From positions 434,001 through 498,000 of the forward strand of contig PPXM03000009.1 of NCBI GenBank assembly GCA_003707065.3: a DNA stretch of 64,000 nucleotides, given 5' to 3'. Positions within the stretch are counted from its first letter, which is position 1, and every line of letters starts with the position of its first letter. Positions 31,973-42,663 of the stretch are shown here, piece by piece. The stretch is from Trigonopsis variabilis (lineage: Eukaryota > Ascomycota > Trigonopsidomycetes > Trigonopsidales > Trigonopsidaceae). A program made the translations under genes and the position numbers. Under the pieces are notes generated by a model. It did no database searches, was not told the origin of the DNA, and was given only the letters and a program-made list of their open reading frames with translations.

Positions 31973-32673
31973 ACTATAGTTCCATCAATTTAAGATCAAG
32001 TTAGAAAGGTTAATTGTCGGATCTCTTTCCACCGACCGGAACATCTGTGCCACAAATCAACGTCGCTCGATCATTTCAACAGGCACCCCCATGCGAATGG
32101 CTGTGACGCTATTGCACGCCCGATAGGGCCGGCGTCGAATAGTCTGCTCAGCTCCAAAGACCCCAAAACAAGTAATGAGTCTCAAATGTAATGTCATTTT
32201 ATTATATTTACTTCTCCCGTGGTTGGTGTATTTCTAGTCAGCTTGCCTTATAGAGCCAGTGCTCTGTTATTGACATGGCTTGTGACACTTCTGGCGTCAC
32301 GCAGGTTCTCCACGAGATGCAAGACCTCATCCATATCCCTGTTATAGACTATTTCTGTAAGGAGCCCTAGAATGTACAGTAGACTTGGCGACTTTATTCT
32401 CGGGGAATTCGGCCATTTCCTCTCCATTTGTCAATGCTCAGAGTTCACATAGTGCAGTCTAGTGGACCTGCATAAGATCTAGCGAAAACAGGCAGGTCAG
32501 TTGCCTCACAATCGTGGAAAAATCCATTTTTATGAACAGAATAACTTGACCAAAAAGAATAAGATTGCAAAGCCCAAATAGCAGTTGATCTCACAAAGTC
32601 TCTATTCTCACTACTCTTAGTATCCAGTCTACCACCAACCACTCACCTCTCAGCGCTGCCAGAGAAATATACC
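31973..32673. other. bidirectional promoter region SHB17 / MIC19
   Basis: 701 A/T-rich bases between divergent genes. No ORF of note and no repeat recognised. Confidence 0.5.
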
Positions 32674-33177
32674 ATGGGCTCATCGCAATCAGCATTAAAA
32701 CCTAGGCTTACGTCGGATTCAGATGAATCTCCCGGTGCTCCTCGCACCCGCGTGTTTGTGCCTCCCGTCCCTCTAGAACTCTCGTCCTCGTTTATTGAAT
32801 CGCTCTCGTCATCCCCCGAATCCGAATACACCCGCTCTCTCTACTCTGAAAAGACCGTCGAAGACCTTGTCCATATCCAGCTCGAAAAGGAGAAAGCAGA
32901 GGCTCTACGTCGCTTACAAAAGGTCGCCGCAGATCTCAAGGATCCCAAAGATACGTCGGGCCTCAACTCGAAAGATGTGCAGGCTAAATTGGCGGCATTG
33001 AAGCAAGATCTAGCGAAACGGCCCCAGGTCCGAAAAGTGTCTCCTGAAGTTGAGTCTGCGAGGGACGTCGTGATCAAATGTCTATCAAAACACCACACCC
33101 AGCCTCTACGCTGCCTAGACGAGTTTGAAGCTTTCCGGGAAAAGGTCGTCGCTTTGGAAAAGAAAACAATTGAATAG
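32674..33177 (+). CDS. MIC19: MICOS subunit Mic19
   Basis: 167 residues, one exon. Starts MGSSQSA, an N-myristoylation signal (Gly2, Ser6). A disordered segment and a coiled coil (VEDLVHIQLEKEKAEALRRL to ALKQDLAKRP) precede a C-terminal CHCH-type segment with a CX10C pair (CLSKHHTQPLRC) and DEFEAFREKVVALEK. This is the architecture of fungal Mic19/Aim13, an intermembrane-space protein that links Mic60 to the rest of the MICOS complex at cristae junctions. The cysteines would form a Mia40-dependent disulfide. It is convergent with UBP6 (61 bp). Confidence 0.9.
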   Translation: MGSSQSALKPRLTSDSDESPGAPRTRVFVPPVPLELSSSFIESLSSSPESEYTRSLYSEKTVEDLVHIQLEKEKAEALRRLQKVAADLKDPKDTSGLNSKDVQAKLAALKQDLAKRPQVRKVSPEVESARDVVIKCLSKHHTQPLRCLDEFEAFREKVVALEKKTIE

Positions 33178-33238
33178 TGTATGATATATTATACATGTCC
33201 TTTACGTATTCTCTTCCATGTATTAAATCCATGCCATT

Positions 33239-34908
33239 CTAAAAGTCTTTGGCTCGGTAGAGACAAATCAATGCAGCGTCGCTTTCACCGCCGCCGGCAA
33301 GCTTCTCAATTTTGGACTGTTCCACCGCTGTCACTCGATCATCGTTAAACCTCCACCACATTGGCTCCTTGCTATTTTTGTTCTCATCGCTGTCTTCACC
33401 GGGATTCTGTTTGGCAAAACATTGGTAATGCCCGCTGTCAGCTCCCGCGCCCTGATGGGTGACAACAGCAATCAACTCGTATAACCCACTCACATTGGCA
33501 CCTTTATCAGCAGATACTTCCGGATTCATCACCTGTTCTAGCTCTTTCTTTCTTTCGTCGTGGTCTTTGGTAAGCTTTTCTTCGTCTTCTTTGGATTCCC
33601 CTTCATCAGTCGCACCCGGCTCAAGCTCATTGAACCGCGCTCGTTTCAAAGCCCGACGTTCTTCTTCATCCGCTTTCTCAAATTCCCGCATCTTGTCTCT
33701 AATAGGAACTGTCTTGGCCTTGAGTTCGTCAGTCAAAAGCTCGGTTGCATCAAACTCGAATGGAAACCCAACTCTCCGCATGATCTTCGACTTCTTCTGT
33801 ATATCTCGACGCCAGTAGAAACGGACGAAATGAACGGCAAGGTATTGCGGCAGTCGGCTTATTCTTCGAGTAACGGTATAATGAGCATTTCTGCCAAGGG
33901 TGGGACTCTGCTTTTCGATCTCATCATGCAAAGATGCTAGTAACCCGTCCCGCATAAAGTTGGTAGTAATCGATATATGGCACTCCAACTTCACAAACGG
34001 ATGTGTTGCATGTGTCGGCGGCTCTTCAGGATTCTCATCGCACTTGGTCGTTTCCTCGATCTTGCCACCAAAATAGTGGTCAATAAAGTCATCAGATAGA
34101 GAGGAACGTAACGACGAGATGAGCTGTGTCCAGGCTTCTTCCGCGTCTTGCTGTTTGAATCTTCCATCAGAACCCTGTTCAGCGAATTGAGGAACCGATT
34201 GCCTGAGGACAGTCAAGAATGCAAGAGGATAAAATGGCTCTGATGACTGTGACATACTGTCAAACAAATCCCTCAACGATCCGGTCAGATCAGGTTGTCT
34301 AGTCGCTGCCATCATGGATAGTCCGGCAGAACGCTGAGCAGGAGAGTTTGTATAGTGGCTCAGTGCATCCCTGAGTTCTTTTACCCGACGTAATGCCTGG
34401 AGTGTCGAGTTCATATAGCAAGTATTACCCATATTCACTAATCCTGAAGGTATATTCGAGGCAGCTGCCAATTCTCTCTCTGACATATCTTCAAGGAATT
34501 TAGGCTGATTTACTGGAGGGGCAATAGTCTTAACTTCTCCCGCTGTGCCCATCAACATCAAAATGGCGTTTGGTTTGATCTTGATCGAGTTCAGATCAGT
34601 GTCATCTTTAATCATCGTTCCCTGCAATAATTAGTAAGTCCTCCCGAGAGTATTTATAGACTGCACGAACGATTCAGCAAGTACTTTTCGCTAAATCGAG
34701 TACAACTAATCGACAGTTTTTACCTACCTTCAGAATGAGCTTTTGGCGCTCGGGGTCGACTTGAGTTAAAGAATAAAGCTGACTTTTTAGAACAGGAACA
34801 GGCTCGTCTGTATCTATTTCGATATCGTACTTTTTTGCTCCATGCTTCACAACCACTATTATCAGTGCGGTTCATACAAATCGCCACCATACCTGGAATC
34901 AATGTCAT
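33239..34908 (-). CDS. UBP6: proteasome-associated deubiquitinase Ubp6/USP14
   Basis: Trims ubiquitin chains on the 26S proteasome. Exons 34908-34893, 34855-34728 and 34621-33239 give 508 residues; introns are 37 and 106 nt. The N-terminal ubiquitin-like domain is VVVKHGAKKYDIEIDTDEPV through AILMLMGTAG. The USP domain has its catalytic cysteine at residue 116 in GLVNMGNTCYMNSTLQAL, matching the position in USP14/Ubp6, and its histidine box GAGADSGHYQCFAK. The cysteine, QQDAEEAW and histidine blocks are all intact. The second intron falls inside the UBL coding region. The start region is shared with ARPC4, which is divergent and 294 bp away. Confidence 0.94.
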
Positions 34909-35202
34909 GATGCGTTAACCAGATTAGGAGTCAGGATAATAACTAGTAGATGCGCTGTTGCCTTGGCAACGCTCGATTATTCTCCTGTCAAGACGTTGGA
35001 TCTGTGCCTGTAATGAAGCGTATAATTTACTGAATGGCTAGTTGAATATGTAGAAGCTTTCACTTTTTGAGAGAAATACGGATAGTAAGGGTATCTGTCG
35101 TGAGGTGCTATTGATAACAAAATGGCTCAGGAGTTGCTGCTCGCTTAGTGTAGCAACCGAATCGTCGCCCAGGACGTACCCATCTACCCATTCTACTGAC
35201 CG

Positions 35203-35871
35203 ATGGTAAGCTATTGGAATTGAGAAGCTTGGATTCAATGCATTTGCCACGCTTATCTAACTATGAGTATCATATTAGCTAACTAAAGTCTCAATCTCTT
35301 CGGCCCTATCTTAATTCGGTCCGAAGCTCCCTGACTGCCGGGCTATGTCTCGAGAATTTCGCTTCTCAGACGGTCGAACGTCATAATAAACCTGAAGTTG
35401 AGGTTCAAACGTCCCCCGAGTTATTATTGAACCCTGTTACAATTGCTCGAAACGAAAATGAACAGGTCTACATTGAACCTAGCATCAATAGTGTTCGGGT
35501 CAGCATCAAAATCAAACAAGCAGACGAAATTGAACAAATCTTGGTTCATAAATTCACTCGATTCCTCGAAGGACGAGCAGAAGCTTTCGAAATCCTACGT
35601 CGGAAACCTATCAAGGCATGTGTTAGAGGAGGTCACCGTCTAACCAGTTTAGGGCTACGATATTTCATTCTTAATTACCAATTTCCACACAGAGAGTATG
35701 TTGAAGCATAAATTAGTTGATTTTATAATCCAGGTATGATGAAGTGATGGATAAATGGTGCTAACCCTATAGTTTATGGAGGATGTCGATCGAGAAATCT
35801 CTGAGATGAAATTGTTCCTTAACGCTCGGGCTCGATTCATCGCAGAAGCATTTTTAACTCCTTTTGATTAG
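35203..35871 (+). CDS. ARC19: ARP2/3 complex subunit 4 (ARPC4, 20 kDa)
   Basis: Core subunit of the actin branch nucleator. Exons 35203-35205 (ATG only), 35289-35615, 35653-35733 and 35773-35871 give 169 residues. Introns: 83 nt, 37 nt with a GC donor (aag/gcatgt) and 39 nt. The protein [75 protein letters not shown] and [20 protein letters not shown] aligns end to end with human ARPC4. The frame across the GC-AG junction (RRKPIK/GYDIS) is fixed by this conservation. The first intron, directly after the ATG, ends in AAG a few bases after a ctaac branch sequence. Confidence 0.93.
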
Positions 35872-36451
35872 AGTGCTTATGTTTAGGTAACACAATGGGC
35901 ATGACATGTCACTGTAGACCGAACAGAAAGGAATTATGACTTTTCTGGCTTATGCTCGAGCGGATTCAGGGCAACTTTAAGTATGTAGTATAGGAACTCA
36001 TCTTGCTGTTTAGTCCCTCTTAAGCCCATTTGGACGTATTTTCAAGCTAAGTGCCCATCGTCGCCCATCCCTCAATATTCCTTTACTCTCAGCTTTGAAA
36101 GGCTATTCTTATCGCTATAAAATATCTTTAGGTCTGAATGTCATAAAGCACTATTGTGTAATGCTCCCCATTCTCCCCTTATTCCTACTGGTCACGTTTT
36201 AAGTAGAGTATGGTCTGATATTTCGGTTCATGCTTGGAGAGGTCTAGCTGATTTGCGTCCTCCAATCAATTGATCGTGGGAGACGCTTGCAAGAAAGAAA
36301 CGTAACCTGTGCTCTTACGACTCTCAATAAAGTACAATGTCTATTGAAACAATGCGATTACAATGCGATTAGACAGGCTATTGCCCGTCCAGTTATGACT
36401 ACAGCTTGATGAATAGTCGCATAAGAATATTTATATCATAATAGTGAGCAT
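35872..36451. other. intergenic, 3' ends of ARPC4 and PMP20-like gene
   Basis: 580 A/T-rich bases between convergent genes; no gene or repeat seen. Confidence 0.5.
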
Positions 36452-37053
36452 CTATAACTTAGAGAGGACAGCCTCGTATCCCGAAACGGTGACACCAGGC
36501 TCAGATTCAACGCCAACGTAGGTAACTTTGCCGTGATCGACGACAAGAGCATAACGAGCAGTACGAATGCCCATTCCTCGAGAAGTGAGGTCAGTGCTCA
36601 GACCCAAAGCCTTACTGAATTCGGCATTGAAGTCAGAAACAAAGAAGATCTTCTCAGCCAAAGGTCCAGTGACATGATTAGCTTTGCTCCAAGCGCTCAT
36701 GACGAAAGGATCGTTGGCTGCAATAACAATGACGGCATCGACGCCCTTGGCAGCCAACTCTTTGAAGTGCTCCACGTAAGGAGGAACGTGAAGCTCAGCA
36801 CAGGTAGGAGTAAATGCTCCTGGAACAGAGACAATGACGATCTTTTTATTTTGGAAATCCTTGATGATATCCACAGTCTTGGGTACTCCGCAGGCTATAT
36901 CATTAGCTCTCTGTCTTGGCGAGTCTCTCACCGGTGAGGGCCGTCTTTTCAGGGGTATAGGGAATATAGACAAACTTGTGTCCGGTGGGTAGAACGTCTA
37001 ATCATGTAAGTCTTCATTCAATCTATCAATTTACCTCCAACTTTAACTGTCAT
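36452..37053 (-). CDS. peroxiredoxin of the Prx5/PMP20 type, peroxisomal signal
   Basis: Thioredoxin/glutathione-linked hydroperoxide reductase. Exons 37053-37035, 36997-36932 and 36894-36452 give 175 residues; both introns are 37 nt. MTVKVGDVLPTGHKFVYIPY is followed by the peroxidatic Cys60 in VPGAFTPTCAELHVPPY. ANDPFVMSAWSKANH and the conserved Arg in SRGMGIRTARYALVVDHGKV complete the fold. It ends VLSKL, so the last three residues are SKL, a classical PTS1, as in Candida boidinii Pmp20 (AKL). I infer peroxisomal or dual location. The promoter has a CRE-like TGACGTCA and a TATA box. Confidence 0.92.
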
Positions 37054-37092
37054 GATGGATTTTGGTTTTGATCTATTGGAAGAAGTCGTTCG

Positions 37093-37131
37093 CCTTTTAT
37101 AGTGTTGTGCTGTCGAACCTCGTTGACGTCA
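37093..37131 (-). promoter_or_regulatory. TATA box and CRE-like site of the peroxiredoxin gene
   Basis: On the minus strand ctataaaagg occupies 37102-37093, about 40 bases upstream of the ATG. A perfect palindromic TGACGTCA occupies 37124-37131. This octamer is the site of ATF/CREB-type bZIP factors, which control oxidative-stress genes in other fungi (Atf1 in fission yeast). The link here is inference. Confidence 0.5.
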
Positions 37132-39231
37132 ATTAAGGTGTGGGGGAAAAGCGTCATCTGACGCTACAGAGCTTAGAAATCACAGCCGGGTCGAGAAGTC
37201 CAGCTACACGCTCTGGATGAAGTAATTAGTGAGAAAGAAGTGACGAACCAAGCGAACAAGTAAGGCCCTTTGTATCATGTCACCTTGCTGGTCTTTAAAT
37301 TGTGCTTGTCCTCAAGCTGCATTGAATTGATTGTATAACTCAATTGATCTCCGAGCTCTTTCCAATTGGCTTGTGCGTAAGGATGTTTTGAATGTAACAG
37401 TCTATTTTCTGAACGAATCTCTTGAATAGACATTATCGTCGCTAGCGTGCATGTTCAGGCTCACAGGAAAACAATAGAAGCTCGAATAAGGCTCGTATAA
37501 CTGTAGGACTCGGATCTTGCTTGATTTTTCACATTTGGTTCATACCATCTGGTCATGGCCAATTTGTGCCACTTGGAGAATTGAATTGTCCAGTTAAGCC
37601 AATGCATGGCATTCAGAGTCAAAGCATGTCGCAGGAACGCATACAATATTCTTCGGCGATCAACGATATTATGCTTATCAATTGCATCAATTGCATATCG
37701 AATAATCTATATAACTGTAGTACTTCTTACACTAGCTCTAATTACTCTGATCTAATGGAGATATCCATTACGGCCTTAAAGACACACGTTCCTGGCTGTA
37801 TGACATGCCTTTCTAATTCCAGATGATTTACCCTTCCGACCTTCTGGCTGGGGTTGAGAGAATTGAGTGACAGGAATATTTGAGACACAAGCCCTAAAAG
37901 ATTTGTACATTGCTTCAAGTTTGAAGCATACTGTCTCAACTTTAGATGTGGGATACCATGCCGTTTTATCGAGAAATCTTTTGGATCTTTGATCCCTTTG
38001 TATATATATATAAACATGGAAAGAAGACGACCCTCAATATTCCAAAATAAAAGCCTAGTTACAATGAACGCCAGACTCGCAATTGAGGGTATCCCACTTA
38101 CAAAGGACAGCCTTCGCCGACGACCGACCGTACTGATAGAAAGAGTCGTATTTCACAATGGCAAAACTCTAGTTTCCTCAATTATATCGAGACATGAGGT
38201 TATTCGTACAGGTACCTATGTTCCAGCCTATCAGCTGCTCAGTCTAACAGTCTACAGCCAGACCTAGCTCGCAATTCATATCCGTACTAGCCAAGTTTTT
38301 GGCGCCTGAAATGCTACATGGCCGATGTCCAAGATCATTCGCTTTGCGAACCTACGTACTTTTATATGAGACCCTTTAGATATAATATCTCTTTTATAAA
38401 GTTCTTCATAGGTCAAAGAATTATGAATGGTAAAGCCACCAGAAAGAATGAACTATTATATATACTGCCACGCCGTCTATGACGAAGGTCTGCCTATAGG
38501 TCGAGCCTCATGAGGGATAACGCACGGCAGGAACGGCTCACCGAAATTTTCCCGCCGCGTTACTACAACTAGAACGAGATTTATGGGTTCCGCCTACGGC
38601 TAGATCGGAATGAAAACCTAAGAAAGAAAGGGAAAACGAAGGAGCAAGTATCTCGAGCTAGAAAAACCAGTTGACAGCCGCAAAAAATAAGAATCTGTCT
38701 TATTCCGGGGAATTCTGATTGATCCAAAAAAGCCAATGTTCCTTAGGATACCGAGGCTTTCGAAAGTATGTCCCTGAAAGATTTTGGTAAAGAAGCCCAA
38801 TCCAGCAAGTCTGGCAAAATCTTATCTACTTTGGGCGACTGTTGCCGCACCGAGAAGTCAAACAGGAAACACAAGTGTTTACCCTGACGGCTTTGGAAGT
38901 GAGTAAACGAAAAACCGATACCGGAACCATCGGCTCTAGAGAAAAACCGCGATTGGCATGGTAAATAGTTAAGCATGAAAACAATGTGTTCATGGAAAGT
39001 CTGTTTGAGTTACTCCTTCTAGACCTGTAAATTAAATTGAATATGTTTAACATACGCAGCTTCATGCCAAAATGAATTGCATAGCTCAGAGCTTGATCTC
39101 AGAAAGGGAGAGACGGTTTATGCTCACCCAAAAGACCGGATACAAAGGATAAGCCGTCTCTTTTGCCTTTCTAGAGCCGGTTGGTCCGTTGCCGGCACAT
39201 ACCACCGAGTTTGCCCCATGTTTATGGCCCG
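37132..39231. other. gene-poor region
   Basis: 2.1 kb A/T-rich. Open frames such as 37989-38267 (after a tatatatatata run) and those at 38743-39065 show no recognisable family, no intron signals joining them and no coding-like codon bias. I see no transposon, no clear repeat and no structured RNA. It may be a long regulatory region for the promoter at 39.2 kb. Confidence 0.5.
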
Positions 39232-39275
39232 CCAATGGTCGCCATGACACACCAACCATTGACCGAGTATAAAAA
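39232..39275 (+). promoter_or_regulatory. CCAAT + TATA promoter
   Basis: CCAAT at 39232-39236 and TATAAAAA at 39268-39275 are followed by a pyrimidine-rich start region (39285-39310) and an ATG-free leader. At 39367 a consensus donor gtgagt begins a likely leader intron. The promoter reads toward the small ORF at 39891. Confidence 0.6.
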
Positions 39276-39890
39276 CCTCGCACTCCCTCCCACGCCTTCT
39301 TTTTCCTCTTGGTGTCTACCAGTTGCTATACCCCTTTTTAGTCTGGCTACCATTTACATATAAAAGGTGAGTTTATCTTCTTCTACTAGCGTCTCGTCTA
39401 TATCGTTTCTTTATCGTCCGATAAGACTGTCTACTGATGTTTTTATTGTCTATGATCAACTCCAATCTATACTCTCGGATCATTTAGGAGTGGTCGATTG
39501 TTCTTGATTTAATATGAGAGTGATCCTTGTTTCAATTGATCCTCTTGGCCTTGCGGCATTTTCGGACTGTTATTGCGGAATCTGCGGAACATCATATGGT
39601 CCTAGCAACGGGCCTGGTCCGTTTGGAATCCATATTCTAATGATAATTTTGAGACACTTTGTCAATTTATATAATCATTATTGGCTTTTTTCTCTTACTG
39701 AACTGAACTTTTCTCTCGAGTTGAGGTCTTGTTTACATCCTTTGTTTCGGTCGATTTGATTGGTTGGCGTTACCGCTCGCACACGGTTGGTTACCAGGGC
39801 GTTTTCTCGGACAAAGATTCAGATACAGACGAAGACACTTCACAAGAAGACTTTCACTTATTGTTGCAGAAGTCTAACTGTTAGTTCCAA

Positions 39891-40010
39891 ATGTTACCTC
39901 GTGGAGTTATTCTTGTCTTCGTCATTATCTTCCTTGTCGGTCTCGGCTTTTTCATCAACTTCCTTGTGAAGAAGATTCAAGCGATGCGAAAGACTCGTGC
40001 CCAATTCTAA
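39891..40010 (+). CDS. candidate 39-residue single-span membrane microprotein
   Basis: The frame encodes MLPRGVILVFVIIFLVGLGF then FINFLVKKIQAMRKTRAQF: a short N-terminus, a ~22-residue hydrophobic span and a strongly basic tail. Support: a CCAAT/TATA promoter at 39232-39275; no ATG in the predicted first exon (about 39300-39366); a consensus donor at 39367 and an acceptor cag ending at 39869, which would give a 503-nt leader intron. The ORF's ATG is the first after that acceptor. The positive-inside rule predicts N-out, C-cytosolic or C-matrix. I recognise no family. Alternatives: a chance ORF in a long noncoding leader, or the 5' part of a longer spliced gene. Confidence 0.4.
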   Translation: MLPRGVILVFVIIFLVGLGFFINFLVKKIQAMRKTRAQF

Positions 40011-41781
40011 ATTGACTAGCGTGGTCAAGCAAAAATGGAGAATTCTTCGACTCCGGGACGCATCTTCAAAAGTCAGTAATGGTTTCCTATACTCGGTTGG
40101 TTTCTGGCTTGGCTGGATTTGAGTTCATGGATGTTCCTCGATAATTGTGGTATTGGCTCTTCGGGAAATCTGTGGACAACGTTCTTGTTTCGGAGGAATT
40201 TCTTCCTTTTTGATGTTTAGCTCTGGTTTGTACGCGTACGATGGTTTGGATTTGTCACCGATGCACTTTGCACTCGATTCTTTTTAGTACTAGTCTACCT
40301 AATACATTTAATTGTGATCTCAATTTTACACTTGTTTGCTGTAGCTTGTTATATCATCATCTCGTGATCTTTAACTGACATCTGACCCGCCTCAGCGTAA
40401 CGGTGAAGTTACAGTACAATGTTTGCCGAATCAGTCCACAAACCTAGATCTGGGCGTCTTCTCAATCCTCCAGATCATTTTTTCCTCTTTCGTGCCTGTC
40501 AGCAGATCTTTCTGTCTGTACTCAAAACAGGAAAATCCGTAAACAGCTAGACGCCAACGGCGGGTTACCACTTCCTGTGGAACTTCCATGAAAGGCGAAG
40601 GCCCAGAGTGATTATGTCTTGCGGATATTGGTGAATAATACCCGACGAGGTCAGCGAATAGCATATCGACGGATACCCCGGAAGCTACGGCATGTGATAG
40701 AGAGCAAGGTTGACTCATAGGCCCACTCACAAAAAGAGTCCTCAAAGCCGAAGCCAGCCTTGCTTGTTAGAATTGGGTGGGAAGATGAGGTGGAAACAAT
40801 GAACCTCAAGTGACATGGCAGGTCGAATAGGCTAGAAAAGGAATGACCAGAAGATGAGGTCGACTTACCCTACCAAAGAGGCATGGGGGAGACGTGAGAG
40901 CCAGAAATGACGACCAAAGGATCTGATTGGTGGCCAGACTTAGATAAGGGTCAATATCTTGACGGCTCTCTTCAAGTAAAGTAAACGAGGGCCATCACTG
41001 GGCGTTAGGTGGTTGCCGTGTCGTCCTCTGACTATTAACAGCAACATTGTTGTGAACCAGCGGGGACCCGGCAAGCGAAACAGACGCAGAAACAACGTAA
41101 ATGAAACTGTAAATATTTACAAACTCACTCCATCATTTCTTTGTTCATTGAGTCAATCTTTTCGGTTTTTCCCGGCTAGGAGTCAGATTTTATCCATGTT
41201 GTGCCAATAGTAAAGGCCAAAAATGCAGCGTTCAGTTCTGCACACGTGAGGTTTGTGAGATAGATGATGTAAACGACAAAGTAGGATGGAAGTAATGTAA
41301 AAAAAAAGATCTCAGGAAAAGAAAATACTTCAGATATGACCTGTGAACCAAGAGTAACGTGGCACGTCAAGCAAAACAAGTAGCAGGAATATGTCCAAAG
41401 AAAGCTCCATGTACGGTGGTGGCAAACATTACATACACACAGTGTTAACCCAAAGTGGTTAGCCTCTTTTGCCTGACATAATGATTGGTGCAAAGTTACC
41501 TTTGGTCTTCCGTTCTTCGGATTTCCCTTTTTAACCACCGTTCCCCGGCTATTTTATCAAGTTGAAACCACCAAACTTTGGTCCTAATCCGGTCCTGTCT
41601 ATTTGACTTTTCGTTGAACTTGGTCGTCTGATTGACTCGTTGACTTGTTTTGGCCTATTGGCTTGACTTACCTTCTTAATTGGTTGACCGTTGCCCCCCT
41701 CTCTTGTCCCGGTACGGAAATACATTGTTTGCAAGTCATTTTTCTTGCGTCTTTATATCCTAGACTTGTGTTTTATTTACA
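40011..41781. other. gene-poor region upstream of MADS gene
   Basis: 1.8 kb. Only unsupported short frames (for example 40431-40745 and 41176-41538, minus). The last ~200 bases, pyrimidine-rich and ending tttatttaca before the ATG, look like promoter and leader of the MADS gene. No repeat or RNA recognised. Confidence 0.5.
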
Positions 41782-42663
41782 ATGAGTGTTCCATCGAATG
41801 CAAAGCATGAATACGGTGATGTTTCTCTTCAATCGGGTCTCCCGTCTCACCTTTCGCAGAACATTTCACCACTGCAGCAACAGTCTGGCCTTCAAGGCCC
41901 ACCCCAGAATGCTTCTCAAGGCCTCCCCCCTCAAGGTCTTCCTCCTCAAGGTTCTCAGCAGAGACCACAAAAGCGTGAATTAGATGCAGATGAGTCGGAT
42001 GAAGAAGGAAGGAAACCTAGCAAGGAAAGGAGGAAGATTGAAATCAAGTTCATTACTGATAAAAGTCGTCGGCATATAACCTTCTCAAAGCGAAAGACCG
42101 GTATAATGAAGAAGGCTCATGAACTAAGTGTTCTTACTGGCACTCAAGTCCTTTTATTGGTCGTCTCGGAGACGGGTCTCGTGTACACTTTTACTACTCC
42201 CAAACTACAACCGTTGGTGACAAAGCCAGAAGGACGAAACTTGATTCAAGCGTGTTTAAATGCCCCAGAAGATGTGAGCCAGAATATGCATCCGTCTCAA
42301 AATATGTCGGCAGGTCAAGATATGGACCAAGGTATGGGAGTCGGAGGTCAGCCTGGAGTTGCCCCTGATGAGCCATCCCAAGGCCCACCACCAGGAATGC
42401 ACCCAGGCGCCATGCATCCTCAGCAGCATCACAACCAGCATCCTTCTCATCAACAGATTTCGCCACAACACATCCAGCACCCCAACAACCATATGGGGCA
42501 GCCTGGTCCCGAGGAATTACTACAGAGAGGAGTCCCCATGCATCGCGTGCCTCAAGGTGTCCCCCCTCCTCAAATGGGTCAAGCCGGTGGTAATTATATG
42601 TCTCCCGATCAACAAGGTCCATACCAGTACCTTCAAGGCATGCCTGTCAACAGGAATTATTAG
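41782..42663 (+). CDS. MCM1: SRF-type MADS-box transcription factor (Mcm1-like)
   Basis: 293 residues, one exon. The MADS domain (about 83-141) has RRKIEIKFITDKSRRHITFS, KRKTGIMKKAHELSVLTGTQ and VLLLVVSETGLVYTFTTPKL. The SAM-type extension LVTKPEGRNLIQACLNAPED follows. These are the signatures of the type I Mcm1/SRF group that recruits partner factors at cell-cycle, mating and metabolic promoters. Flanks are low complexity: an N-terminal GLPPQGLPPQG repeat and an acidic patch (DADESDEEG), and a C-terminal Gln/Pro/His/Met-rich tail with NMHPSQNMSAGQDMDQGMG, likely activation or interaction regions. It sits isolated, with more than 1.5 kb of non-coding DNA on each side, unlike most genes here. 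Confidence 0.93.
   Translation: MSVPSNAKHEYGDVSLQSGLPSHLSQNISPLQQQSGLQGPPQNASQGLPPQGLPPQGSQQRPQKRELDADESDEEGRKPSKERRKIEIKFITDKSRRHITFSKRKTGIMKKAHELSVLTGTQVLLLVVSETGLVYTFTTPKLQPLVTKPEGRNLIQACLNAPEDVSQNMHPSQNMSAGQDMDQGMGVGGQPGVAPDEPSQGPPPGMHPGAMHPQQHHNQHPSHQQISPQHIQHPNNHMGQPGPEELLQRGVPMHRVPQGVPPPQMGQAGGNYMSPDQQGPYQYLQGMPVNRNY

Noticed and set aside
35038-35250. 70-codon minus-strand frame overlapping the ARPC4 start
   Set aside because: Lies over the ARPC4 promoter, first exon and intron; no domain.
37989-38267. 92-codon frame after a TATA-like run
   Set aside because: No recognisable domain, no nearby splice partners, A/T-driven context; a chance ORF cannot be told from a gene here.
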